Of a DNA stretch of 64,000 nt, positions 53,943 to 61,759 are shown one piece after another. Made by a program: the position numbers and the translations under genes. Below the pieces are notes generated by a model. The model had not been told where the DNA came from. It worked only from the letters and a program-made list of their open reading frames with translations, and ran no database searches. The DNA comes from Alphaproteobacteria bacterium PA2 (GTDB lineage: Bacteria > Pseudomonadota > Alphaproteobacteria > Caulobacterales > Caulobacteraceae). The stretch is taken from NCBI GenBank assembly GCA_002256425.1, contig NKIZ01000001.1, forward strand, positions 930,001 to 994,000, written 5' to 3'. Each line of letters starts with the position of its first letter. Within the stretch, counting starts at the first letter, position 1.

Positions 53943-54108
53943 ATTTTCTCAAAAGCCGCGGGGGGCGAACAGCACCATCCCCTAGGATGCCTTGAATTCG
54001 ACCGAAGCCGACGCACAGCACTATGCGCGGTCGAAATTCGGGGTGAAGGCGGCGCGGCAATTTATTGCGACGCAGGGATAGGTGATATTAATTTCACCTA
54101 AGATGATA

Positions 54109-54969
54109 CTAATCAATTTCCATACAGTGTAGAGTTCTTGGGTATGGCATCTTGAATATATAGCGAAAGAACAAGGACATTAATATGTACATTACCCCAG
54201 ATAGCGCAAGAACTTTTCCTTGGTCACTATTTGGAGACACTTCCTGCATCACCACCTCGGCCTCGGAAATCAAATATATAATCCCCGTCGCGGCAAGAAT
54301 TAGTCCCAAAACTAAAATAATATTCGAGAATACAATCATTGCAGTAGTTCTAGAAATCTTGGGAGGCTTATCTTTGCCTATAAAAGACATGTCCCTAATC
54401 TGTGAGAAGTGTAAATCTAATGGGCTTGAAATATTTCTAATTCTCTTCATTCCCTTTATTGTTCCCAACAAGGGAATATTACTACGCTGATCTGTATGAA
54501 GTAATTCTATTACGACACCTTCATTCTTGGCCAAATATTCGAATGAAACGTATGCCAAGTCGAGTGATTTTTCAGAACTCGATATATTGGCGTCATTTAC
54601 TTCGTTGCTATATTTAATAATTGCAGTATTCAATATTTTTTCGCCACTCTCCATTTCAAACCTTAGTTTCGAAAGTTGAGCAACATCTCCGCGATTGATT
54701 ACTGTATTTCCGCTGTTCCAAATAACAGCTATGGTTCTAGTCAGTCGTGGTATCTCGACGCCATCGTATAGAACGCTTAAATCACTTGAGATTTGTCCTA
54801 GATGAGAGCCAATAATCCTATTGGATTTCTGATAACAACTAAGTGCAATCTTCCCGCGGCCTAATGCAAAATAAATTCCCGAAATAAAAACCGCCGCAAT
54901 CAAAGAAATAAGGAACAATACAATGGCAAGCTTGTCAGAATTGCTAAAAGCGCCAAAATATTCGATCAT
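54109..54969 (-). CDS. AT-rich gene for a three-helix membrane protein, unknown
   Basis: 286 residues. One N-terminal helix (residues ~12-37, LAIVLFLISLIAAVFISGIY), a ~180-residue soluble domain (SNRIIGSHLGQISSDLSVLY, then YDGVEIPRLTRTIAVIWNSG), and two C-terminal helices (about 210-235 and 252-275). The soluble domain would face one side, with the C-terminal hairpin anchoring it. GC content is near 33-40% by line count against a GC-rich genome, a strong sign of recent transfer. Family not recognised. Start ATG 54969; GTG 54978 also possible. Confidence 0.75.
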   Translation of the reverse strand: MIEYFGAFSNSDKLAIVLFLISLIAAVFISGIYFALGRGKIALSCYQKSNRIIGSHLGQISSDLSVLYDGVEIPRLTRTIAVIWNSGNTVINRGDVAQLSKLRFEMESGEKILNTAIIKYSNEVNDANISSSEKSLDLAYVSFEYLAKNEGVVIELLHTDQRSNIPLLGTIKGMKRIRNISSPLDLHFSQIRDMSFIGKDKPPKISRTTAMIVFSNIILVLGLILAATGIIYLISEAEVVMQEVSPNSDQGKVLALSGVMYILMSLFFRYIFKMPYPRTLHCMEID

Positions 54970-55244
54970 TTTTTCCACGTTGATGATAAAATCTTGAGGA
55001 CAACAAGGTAGGCAAACTAGGTAGCGTGCTGTCAGTTTGGATCAGAGCAGCGCCCACGGGGAATCCTCCCACATCAAGCTTACAAAGAATAGAGTGTCAG
55101 GTCCAGTATTTCACCGATACTGACGGGGCTGTTGAAAACCATACGACTCAGTTGGCAGGTCCAGCATTCATTAGTTTTGTCGGCTTGTGACACCATCTGC
55201 GACGTCGCAGCGGGTCCCGTAAAGCCTCACTGCGCCCCTGACCT
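54970..55244. other. 275-base intergenic segment with short direct repeats
   Basis: No gene. Two imperfect copies of (T/G)CAGGTCCAG(T/C)ATT lie at about 55097 and 55155, and a short hairpin CAGTAT/ATACTG sits in the first copy. GGGGCTGTTGAAAACC around 55124 resembles some IS ends. Composition falls from AT-rich to GC-rich across it, so it may mark the edge of an inserted segment. Confidence 0.4.
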
Positions 55245-55562
55245 TTACCCGCCCGCAAAATTGCCAATCTCGACGGAGCGATCGGAAAAGGTCGCCGTAA
55301 TGTGCAGCTCGCCGCCCATGGCGGCGATGAGGTCGCGCAGGGTGCTGACCTTCATGTCCGGGCGGCGGACCAGTTTCGAGATGGCCGGTTGCTGAACCTC
55401 CAGAAGGCTGGCCAGTTCCTCCTGGCTGATGCCAAGGCCTTCCCGCAATTGTTCCAGGCTGACCACTTCGGCCCCAAGCTCCGCCTTGCGGGCCAGGTTT
55501 GCGGCGAGCCGTTCGGGGCTCCAGCCCTTCTTGAGGTTGGAGAACGGCTGATGACCACTCAT
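55245..55562 (-). CDS. HigA-type XRE antitoxin
   Basis: 105 residues. MSGHQPFSNLKKGWSPERLA at the N-terminus and the XRE motif LREGLGISQEELASLLEVQQ with STLRDLIAAMGGELHI place it among HigA antitoxins encoded after their toxin. The start overlaps the end of the toxin remnant by ATGA, so this is the normal higB-higA order. The antitoxin itself looks complete and may still bind DNA. Confidence 0.85.
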   Translation of the reverse strand: MSGHQPFSNLKKGWSPERLAANLARKAELGAEVVSLEQLREGLGISQEELASLLEVQQPAISKLVRRPDMKVSTLRDLIAAMGGELHITATFSDRSVEIGNFAGG

Positions 55563-55640
55563 TTCATCAATCCTTCCTGTCTCAATTCCTGCAGATGCAC
55601 ATCGTAGAGGTCGTCTGCGACCGGGATCAGGCCGGAAATC
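55559..55640 (-). pseudogene. Truncated HigB/RelE-type toxin remnant
   Basis: The last ~26 residues of an open frame, GLIPVADDLYDVHLQELRQ followed by EGLMK, match the C-terminus of the HigB-like toxin family (LIP.AD.LYD.HL). Family members are ~115 residues; the sequence further upstream has no toxin similarity and the DUF2442 gene ends at 55740, leaving too little room. Its stop overlaps the HigA start. I read it as a dead toxin, probably cut by a recombination event. Confidence 0.65.
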
Positions 55641-55739
55641 CGGTGACAGTTCCAGCATTCCCCAACACCTGATACGGCCGCCGATACCTGCACGCATCCA
55701 GGGCATTGAACTCGACCAGTCGTCCGTGCTGCAAGAGAC

Positions 55740-56156
55740 CTATCCCGCCTTCCGCGGCCGTCCACCCTTGGCGCCGTTGGCGCGGGCGGCTTGGGACTTG
55801 GCCGCGGAGCGGGTCTGGCCTGCCCGGCGGGCCATGTAGCTGCGGCCGCCGAAGAGACCCATCATCAGCCCAGGGATGGAGATGTCCACGTCAGGACCCT
55901 CCCAGTGGAGGCCATAGCCATCTCCCAGCACCTCAATAGCGCCGATGTCAGCGTCGGTGGCGCCTTCCAGCCCCTGAACCAACTTGGGCGGAAAGGCAAA
56001 GGTGCAACCATTGGTCAGGTCAACCACCACCCGACCAACTTGAGGGTCATAGTGGGCGCGGATGGCCCTGGGCTCGGTCCGTGCGGCTTGGCGGCCCCGG
56101 GCTTCGGCGGCGGCGAGAATGGACCTCCGGCGTTCGAGCAGACCTGCATCACCCAT
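55740..56156 (-). CDS. DUF2442 protein
   Basis: 138 residues. RVVVDLTNGCTFAFPPKLVQGL and ADIGAIEVLGDGYGLHWEGPDVDISIPG (in part) match DUF2442, small proteins often paired with DUF4160 and located near toxin-antitoxin genes. A C-terminal basic extension (AAKSQAARANGAKGGRPRKA) is unusual. No DUF4160 partner is upstream. The parS site lies 44 bases before its ATG. Confidence 0.82.
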   Translation of the reverse strand: MGDAGLLERRRSILAAAEARGRQAARTEPRAIRAHYDPQVGRVVVDLTNGCTFAFPPKLVQGLEGATDADIGAIEVLGDGYGLHWEGPDVDISIPGLMMGLFGGRSYMARRAGQTRSAAKSQAARANGAKGGRPRKAG

Positions 56157-56199
56157 GGGTGAACGTCCTCCGATGAATCTATCGCCTTGTATCTATAGC

Positions 56200-56215
56200 T
56201 GTTTCACGTGAAACA
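56200..56215. other. parS centromere site
   Basis: TGTTTCACGTGAAACA is a perfect 16-bp palindrome identical to the consensus parS bound by chromosomal ParB in Caulobacter and Bacillus. It lies in the 102-base intergenic stretch between the DUF2442 gene (44 bases) and the acyl-CoA dehydrogenase gene (stop at 56259). No parA, parB, gidA or other origin genes occur in the window. Confidence 0.88.
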
Positions 56216-56258
56216 AAACAAGAACAAAATGATCTGACCCGGGAGCGAGCACACCGCC

Positions 56259-57470
56259 TCACGTCGACTGCGTCGTATCCGGCAAACCCAAAATCCGCTT
56301 CGAAATGATGTTGTTCTGGATCTCGGATGAGCCGCCATAGATGGACATGGCCTTGCCGCTGAGCCAGCCGCGGACGGCTTCGATTTCTTCCTTTTCGAAG
56401 GCGTCGCCTTCCCAGCCCAGGCCCTGACCGCCCATGATTTCCAGGGTCAGTTCGGCGCGGGTTTGCGAGACATTGGTGGCGCTGTTCTTCAGGACCGAGG
56501 CGGCGTTGCCGGGGCTGGAATTGCCTTTGGCTTCGGCCACGGCGCGGGCCAGGGTCAGGCCGTGGATCTTCGCATCCATCAGGTGCTGGGTCAGGCGGGT
56601 GCGCAGGTCGGCGTCGGCAATGCGGCCGGCCTCATCGACGCCCACATACTTGCGGGCAATGTCCTGCAGCGGGGTGGACTTGCCGCCCATGGAGACGCCG
56701 GTCTGGCTGGCGCGCTCGTGCTGCAGCAGGCGCTTGCCCACGGTCCAGCCATGGTTGATCTCGCCCAGCAGGGCGTCCTTGGTGGCGGTGGCTTCGGTGA
56801 AGAAGGTTTCGCAGAAGGGCGAGGCGCCGGCGATCAGCTTGATCGGCCGGGTTTCGATGGCGTCCTGATGCATGTCGATCAGGATGAAGCTGATGCCCTC
56901 ATGCTTCTTGGCGGAGGGATCGGTGCGGACCAGGGCGCCGCACCAGTCGGAATACTGGGCGCCCGAGGTCCAGATCTTCTGGCCGTCAATCTGCCAGTGA
57001 TCGCCCATGTCGACGCAGCGCATCTGCAGGGAGGCCAGGTCTGACCCGGCGCCCGGCTCGGAATAGCCGACGCACCAGCGCACCTCGCCGCGGCAGATGG
57101 GCGGGATGTGCTTCTGCTTCTGCTCTTCAGTGCCGTAATCCATGATGGTCGGACCGATCATGGTCACGCCCATGCCGGCCATCAGCGGGTTAAAGGCGCC
57201 GATGGCGGCCATTTCCTGCTGCAGGACCCGGGCCTGGGCCTGGGAGAGACCACCGCCGCCATACTGGGCCGGCCAGGTGGGGGTGCCCCAGCCCTTGGCG
57301 CCCATGGCGGCCTTCCACTTGCCCACATCGCCGGTGGGGGCGGGGCCGTCCATCAGGGCCAGGGCCAGACCCTGCTTGCTGCGCAGGCTTTCGGGGAAGT
57401 TGGCTTCCAGCCAGTCGCGGGCTTCCTTGCGGAAGGTTTCCAGTTCAACGTCGCCGCCAAAATCCGCCAT
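56259..57470 (-). CDS. Acyl-CoA dehydrogenase
   Basis: 403 residues with the FAD-dependent acyl-CoA dehydrogenase fold. CVGYSEPGAGSDLASLQMRC and KIWTSGAQYSDWC are signature 1 and the FAD/substrate strand; YGGSSEIQNNIISKRILGLP is the C-terminal signature. It introduces the alpha-beta double bond in acyl-CoA breakdown. ATG 57470 is preferred over the long frame beginning 22 codons earlier. The next gene upstream on the same strand is the amidohydrolase. Confidence 0.92.
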   Translation of the reverse strand: MADFGGDVELETFRKEARDWLEANFPESLRSKQGLALALMDGPAPTGDVGKWKAAMGAKGWGTPTWPAQYGGGGLSQAQARVLQQEMAAIGAFNPLMAGMGVTMIGPTIMDYGTEEQKQKHIPPICRGEVRWCVGYSEPGAGSDLASLQMRCVDMGDHWQIDGQKIWTSGAQYSDWCGALVRTDPSAKKHEGISFILIDMHQDAIETRPIKLIAGASPFCETFFTEATATKDALLGEINHGWTVGKRLLQHERASQTGVSMGGKSTPLQDIARKYVGVDEAGRIADADLRTRLTQHLMDAKIHGLTLARAVAEAKGNSSPGNAASVLKNSATNVSQTRAELTLEIMGGQGLGWEGDAFEKEEIEAVRGWLSGKAMSIYGGSSEIQNNIISKRILGLPDTTQST

Positions 57471-57556
57471 GTGGGTCTCTCCGGTCGTCTCGAATGGGTC
57501 GTTGGTCGATACAATAGGGCTCGCAGCCGCGGCCACAAGCCCGACGCTAGGTCAGG

Positions 57557-59278
57557 TCAGGCCAGAATTCGTGCTTCCCGGCCGCCCCGGACCAGGGTTC
57601 CCGGCAGGGCGCCGGTGAATTCCCCGTCGTCAAAGGTCACCTCGCCCGACTTCAGCGTATAGCGATAGCCCTCCACCCGCTGGACCAGGCGCTTGCCCCC
57701 GGCCGGCAGGTCGTGGACCGCCTCGGGCCGGAACAGGCGCAGGCGATCGAAGTCGATGATGTTGATGTCGGCCAGCATGCCAGGCTTCAGCTCGCCACGG
57801 TCATTGAGGCCATAGGCTTTTGCCGTGTCGCTGGTCAGCTTGCGCACCAGGAATTCCAGGGGGAAACGCTCGCCCTTGACCCGGTCCCGGGCCCAGTAGG
57901 TGAGGATGAAGGTGGGCATGCCGGCGTCGGCTATGACCCCGCAGTGGGCGCCGCCATCCGACAGGCCAAACAGCACATTGGGGTGCTGCATGTTCTTGCG
58001 GAAGAAGTCGAAGTTGTAGGTGTTGTAGCCACCGAGCGGTTGGTAAAACAGCTCCTTGCCGTCCTCGCGGATCAACAGGTCGTACATCATCTCCAGCGGG
58101 GTGATCCCGGCGGCGGCGGCCATGCCCGAGACGCTGGCCTCGCGGTCGGGCTCATAGTTCGGATTGTCCCCCAGGGGGAAGATGCGGAACAGGAATTCCG
58201 TCATGTCCGAGCCCATGATGGCCGAGCGGATCATGCTGTCTTCGCCCAGGATGGCGGCGCGGATGTCGGGGCGCTTCATGGCCGCGACCCGGCCTTCGAG
58301 ATCCAGGGGGGCGACGGCCTTGGCATAGGTCGGGTGGCCGACAAAGACGTGGAAGTTGGACTGCAGACCGTGCAGGACCCCGGTGGGGCGACCGGCGATC
58401 TGGGGCCGGATGTCCATGCCCTGGAGCCGGGACTCCTCGGCGATGTTGTACATCTTGTTGCCTTCATAGGCGCCGGCCGAGGTGGCGACCAGGGTGACGG
58501 GCAGGCCGGTCTCCTGGGCGAAGGCCTTGACCCAGGACCACTCGTCGTCGTCGCCCAGATGGTCGGACACCATCTCGAAGACGCCGTGGCTGAGGCCCTT
58601 CATGGCCAGGCCCAGGGCCAGCATTTCGTCGGACCCGGCGAAGGTGCCCGGGACGTGGATCCCCTGCTTGTCCTTGTGCAGCAGGGTGCGGGAGGTGGAG
58701 AAGCCGAGCGCCCCGGCCATGACGCCCTCTCGGACATGCTCGGCCATTTCGGCGATCTCGTCGGCATTGGGGGCGTAGTCGGTATTGCAGCGGTCGCCCA
58801 GGACATAGGCCCGCACCGCGCCGTGGGGCACGTGGACGCCGACGTCGATGGCCCGCTTCTTGGACTCCAGGGCGTCGAGATATTCGGGGAACCGCTCCCA
58901 CTGCCAGTCAATGCCCTCGGCCAGGGCGGCGCCGGGAATGTCCTCGACCCCTTCCATCAGCTCGATGAGGAAGTTGTGGTCCTGGGGGCGGACGGGGGCG
59001 AAGCCGACCCCGCAATTGCCCATGATGGCTGTGGTCACGCCATGCCAGCTGGAGGGGGCCAGCAAGGGATCCCAGGTGGCCTGACCGTCATAGTGGGTGT
59101 GGATGTCCACCCAGCCCGGCGTGACCACCATGCCCTTGGCGTCGATCTCCTTGCGGGCCGATCCCGTGACCTTACCGACCTGGACGATCCGGTCGCCGTC
59201 GATGGCGATGTCGCCCAGGACCGGCGGGGCGCCGGTGCCGTCAACGAGGGTTCCGTTGCGGATGATGAGATCGTGCAT
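57557..59278 (-). CDS. Amidohydrolase, N-acyl-D-amino-acid deacylase type
   Basis: 573 residues. MHDLIIRNGTLVDGTGAPPV and the metal motif PGWVDIHTHYDGQATWDPLL open the TIM-barrel; a late FGLSDGGAHCG carries another metal ligand. The group contains D-aminoacylases and dihydropyrimidinases. It lies 86 bases upstream of the acyl-CoA dehydrogenase and 65 downstream of the TauD gene, all on the minus strand, so the three may be one unit. The longer frame (64 extra residues) is rejected. Confidence 0.9.
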   Translation of the reverse strand: MHDLIIRNGTLVDGTGAPPVLGDIAIDGDRIVQVGKVTGSARKEIDAKGMVVTPGWVDIHTHYDGQATWDPLLAPSSWHGVTTAIMGNCGVGFAPVRPQDHNFLIELMEGVEDIPGAALAEGIDWQWERFPEYLDALESKKRAIDVGVHVPHGAVRAYVLGDRCNTDYAPNADEIAEMAEHVREGVMAGALGFSTSRTLLHKDKQGIHVPGTFAGSDEMLALGLAMKGLSHGVFEMVSDHLGDDDEWSWVKAFAQETGLPVTLVATSAGAYEGNKMYNIAEESRLQGMDIRPQIAGRPTGVLHGLQSNFHVFVGHPTYAKAVAPLDLEGRVAAMKRPDIRAAILGEDSMIRSAIMGSDMTEFLFRIFPLGDNPNYEPDREASVSGMAAAAGITPLEMMYDLLIREDGKELFYQPLGGYNTYNFDFFRKNMQHPNVLFGLSDGGAHCGVIADAGMPTFILTYWARDRVKGERFPLEFLVRKLTSDTAKAYGLNDRGELKPGMLADINIIDFDRLRLFRPEAVHDLPAGGKRLVQRVEGYRYTLKSGEVTFDDGEFTGALPGTLVRGGREARILA

Positions 59279-59343
59279 GCTGGCCTCCCGGGGGATCTTT
59301 ATTTTGGGGCCATTGTTGATCGACTGGCGCGGAACGCAAGCGG

Positions 59344-60231
59344 TTATGCGCTGGGGCGTTCTCCCACCACCGAGACCCGCCAGCCGTGACGGCTTAAGGG
59401 GAAATAGTCCCACAGGGCGTGGTGCTGGGTGCAGCGGTTGTCCCACATGACCATGGAGTTTGGAGTCCACCGCATGCGGCAGGTGATGGCTGGGGTGATC
59501 TCGACGATCCGGAACAGCATTTCCAGGATGTCGGCGCTCTCCTGCCGGGTCAGCTGGACGATGTGCGAGGTGAAGCCGCGATTGACGAACAGCACCTTCT
59601 TTCCGGTTTCAGGATGGCGGACCACCACCGGGTGCTCGTGGCGCTCGAAGGGGGTGTCAGGCTTGTAGCCATAGGCGCCGGTATAGGGCAGGGCGCCGTC
59701 ATGGATGGCGGTCAGGCCCTCGAGGAAGGCCTTCATCGGATCCGACAGCAGGTCATAGGCCAGGTACATGTTGGCGAAGAGGGTGTCGCCGCCCAGGCCG
59801 ATCTCGGGAATGGTGTCGATGTGCAGCATGGAGATCTTGGGCGGCTCGAGGTCGCAGCTGACATCGGTGTGCCAGGCCTCGCCGGCCACATACTTCGACG
59901 CCTGGGTCGCCTTGACCTCCAGGCGCTCGTGCTCGCCCTGGCCTTCGGTGCGGATGACCTGCAGGGCGTGGACGTGAAGCTTGCCAAACCGGCGGCCGAA
60001 ATCCTTGTGCTGGTCGGCGGTCAGGTTCTGGTCGCGGAAGATGACCACCGAATGCTCGAGGAAGGCCCGGTGGATCTCGTCAAACTGATGGTTGGAAAGG
60101 TCCCTGGACAGGTCGATGCCGCTGATTTCTGCGCCGATCAGGGGCGAGATCGGCGTGACCTTGATGGTCTCATATGAGGTCGAGGGTTTGGTGACGCGCG
60201 CTTCGATCGCGCTCAGGGCCTGTTTGTGCAT
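59344..60231 (-). CDS. TauD/TfdA-family Fe(II)/2-oxoglutarate dioxygenase
   Basis: 295 residues. The iron facial triad is H121-x-D123 (GEAWHTDVSCD) and a distal His near 270 (RCTQHHALWDYF), with the 2-oxoglutarate Arg just after (SRHGWRVSV). The family hydroxylates taurine, alkyl sulfates, 2,4-D-type acids or similar. SD GGGAGG seven bases before ATG 60231. It leads the amidohydrolase and acyl-CoA dehydrogenase genes. Substrate unknown. Confidence 0.92.
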   Translation of the reverse strand: MHKQALSAIEARVTKPSTSYETIKVTPISPLIGAEISGIDLSRDLSNHQFDEIHRAFLEHSVVIFRDQNLTADQHKDFGRRFGKLHVHALQVIRTEGQGEHERLEVKATQASKYVAGEAWHTDVSCDLEPPKISMLHIDTIPEIGLGGDTLFANMYLAYDLLSDPMKAFLEGLTAIHDGALPYTGAYGYKPDTPFERHEHPVVVRHPETGKKVLFVNRGFTSHIVQLTRQESADILEMLFRIVEITPAITCRMRWTPNSMVMWDNRCTQHHALWDYFPLSRHGWRVSVVGERPSA

Positions 60232-60294
60232 GGGATCCTCCCGCCATGTTTTCCAACACTTGGCGGCGGGAGGGCCCCGAATGCAAGACCGGAG

Positions 60295-61689
60295 TCAGAG
60301 GGATTTGGAGTGCCGACCGCCCTCCGGCGCGAAATAGACGTCGAACAGTGCGCAGATGGTGCGGACCACCAGCTTGCCGGCCTCCGTCACAATCAGGCGG
60401 TCGCCCTCCATGGTCAGCAGGCCGTCGGCCGCAAGGTCCTCAAGGCCGGGGCGGGTATTGGCCAGGTCGGCCAGATCGCGGCCATGGCGGGCGCAGACCT
60501 CCGCCAGATCCACAGCGAAATCGCACATCAGCTTCTCGATGATCTCGCCCCGGAACCTGTCGTCGTCGGTCAGGGCGACGCCCCGGGCGATGGGCAGTTC
60601 GCCCCTGTCGATGGCCGCCCGCCAGCCCAGCTCCGCCGTGACGTTCTGGGTGAAGCCCTGGGGCAGGGCGCCGATGGCCGAAGCGCCGAGGCCCAGCAGG
60701 ACCCTGGCTTCGTCGGTGGTATAGCCCTGGAAGTTGCGGTGCATCCGCCCCTGAGCCTGGGCCCTGCTGAGGGTGTCATCGGGCAGGGCGAAGTGGTCGA
60801 GGCCGATGCGGACATAGCCCTCCGACACCAGAAGTTCGGCGGCGGCTTCGCTCTGGTCAAGGCGCTCGGCGGCGCCGGGCAGATCCTCGTCCTTGATCAG
60901 CTGCTGGTGGGATTTCATCCAGGGCACGTGGGCATAGCCGAACAGGGCCAGGCGCTCGGGCCGGACGGTGAGGATCTCGCGGACAGTGTCCAGGGTATTG
61001 GCCACGGTCTGTCTGGGCAGGCCGTACATCAGGTCCATGTTGATCGAGCCGACCCCGAACTCCCGCAGCCAGCCGACGCAGTTGGCGATGTGGCTGAAGT
61101 GCTCCACCCGGTTGACTGCGGCCTGGACCTCGGGCGCCAGGTTCTGGACGCCGAGACTGGCCCGGTTCAGGCCATTGGCGGCGGCGGCCTGCACCCAGTC
61201 GCGGGTCAGGATTTCCGGGTCCAGCTCGGCGGCGATCTCGGCGTCGGGGCTGAAGTCGAAGGTCTGCCTGAGCGTCCCGAAGATCAGGTCCAGCTCGTCC
61301 GGGGTCAGCATGTTGGGTGTACCCCCGCCCAGATGGACGGCATCCACCTTCATCCGACCGGGCAGTGCGGCCGCCAGCATGGCGTTCTCCCGCATCAGAT
61401 AGGTCACATAGTCCCTCACCGGCTCGTGGCGGTTCACCGCCCGGGTGTTGCAGCCGCAGTACCAGCAGAGCCGCGAGCAGAAGGGGATATGCAGGTAGAG
61501 GGACACGGCTTCTTCCGGCGACAGCCCACCCAGCCAGTCCTGATAGGCCTGGGCATTCACATCGGGGGTGAACTGAACAGCGGTGGGGTAGCTGGTGTAT
61601 CGCGGCGCGCGGCCGTCATATTTCGCGATCAGGGCGGCGCGGGACAGGATCTGGGGTGTGGCCAGAGCAGTAGTTTGAAGCGCAGGCAT
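60295..61689 (-). CDS. hemN: Oxygen-independent coproporphyrinogen III oxidase
   Basis: 464 residues, normal for HemN. The radical-SAM cluster motif C-x3-C-x2-C-x-C is at 71-80 (CSRLCWYCGC), after YLHIPF; HLGGGTPNMLTPDELD and LYGLPRQTVANTL follow. It decarboxylates coproporphyrinogen III in heme synthesis without oxygen, so is useful under low oxygen. The SD GGAGG lies in the 3' arm of a perfect 8-bp hairpin, and an FNR/FixK-like box is upstream; both suggest regulated expression. Confidence 0.95.
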   Translation of the reverse strand: MPALQTTALATPQILSRAALIAKYDGRAPRYTSYPTAVQFTPDVNAQAYQDWLGGLSPEEAVSLYLHIPFCSRLCWYCGCNTRAVNRHEPVRDYVTYLMRENAMLAAALPGRMKVDAVHLGGGTPNMLTPDELDLIFGTLRQTFDFSPDAEIAAELDPEILTRDWVQAAAANGLNRASLGVQNLAPEVQAAVNRVEHFSHIANCVGWLREFGVGSINMDLMYGLPRQTVANTLDTVREILTVRPERLALFGYAHVPWMKSHQQLIKDEDLPGAAERLDQSEAAAELLVSEGYVRIGLDHFALPDDTLSRAQAQGRMHRNFQGYTTDEARVLLGLGASAIGALPQGFTQNVTAELGWRAAIDRGELPIARGVALTDDDRFRGEIIEKLMCDFAVDLAEVCARHGRDLADLANTRPGLEDLAADGLLTMEGDRLIVTEAGKLVVRTICALFDVYFAPEGGRHSKSL

Positions 61690-61697
61690 TTGGGGGG

Positions 61698-61719
61698 AGA
61701 CCTCCGGGTAGGGAGGTCT
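61698..61719 (-). promoter_or_regulatory. Hairpin covering the hemN ribosome-binding site
   Basis: AGACCTCC (61712-61719) and GGAGGTCT (61698-61705) form a perfect 8-bp stem on the minus-strand transcript. The hemN SD, GGAGG at 61701-61705, is part of the downstream arm, 11 bases before the ATG. Read on the plus strand the same stem is followed by TTTT and could end plus-strand transcription, but no plus-strand gene precedes it. Confidence 0.55.
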
Positions 61720-61745
61720 TTTCCGTCAGCTTTCAAAGGTCGGCC

Positions 61746-61759
61746 CTGACCTGGATCAA
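61746..61759 (-). promoter_or_regulatory. FNR/FixK-like box upstream of hemN
   Basis: TTGATCCAGGTCAG on the minus strand matches TTGAT-N4-ATCAA at eight of ten positions (first half perfect, second half GTCAG). It is 57 bases before the hemN ATG, a position that fits activation by FNR/FixK in low oxygen. It overlaps the stop codon of the DUF5690 gene. Confidence 0.5.

Noticed and set aside
57713..59389. 558-codon plus-strand open frame opposite the amidohydrolase gene
   Set aside because: Gly/Val-rich antisense shadow without a ribosome site or recognisable domain.
60226..61749. 507-codon plus-strand open frame opposite hemN
   Set aside because: Shadow of hemN; composition typical of antisense frames in GC-rich DNA.
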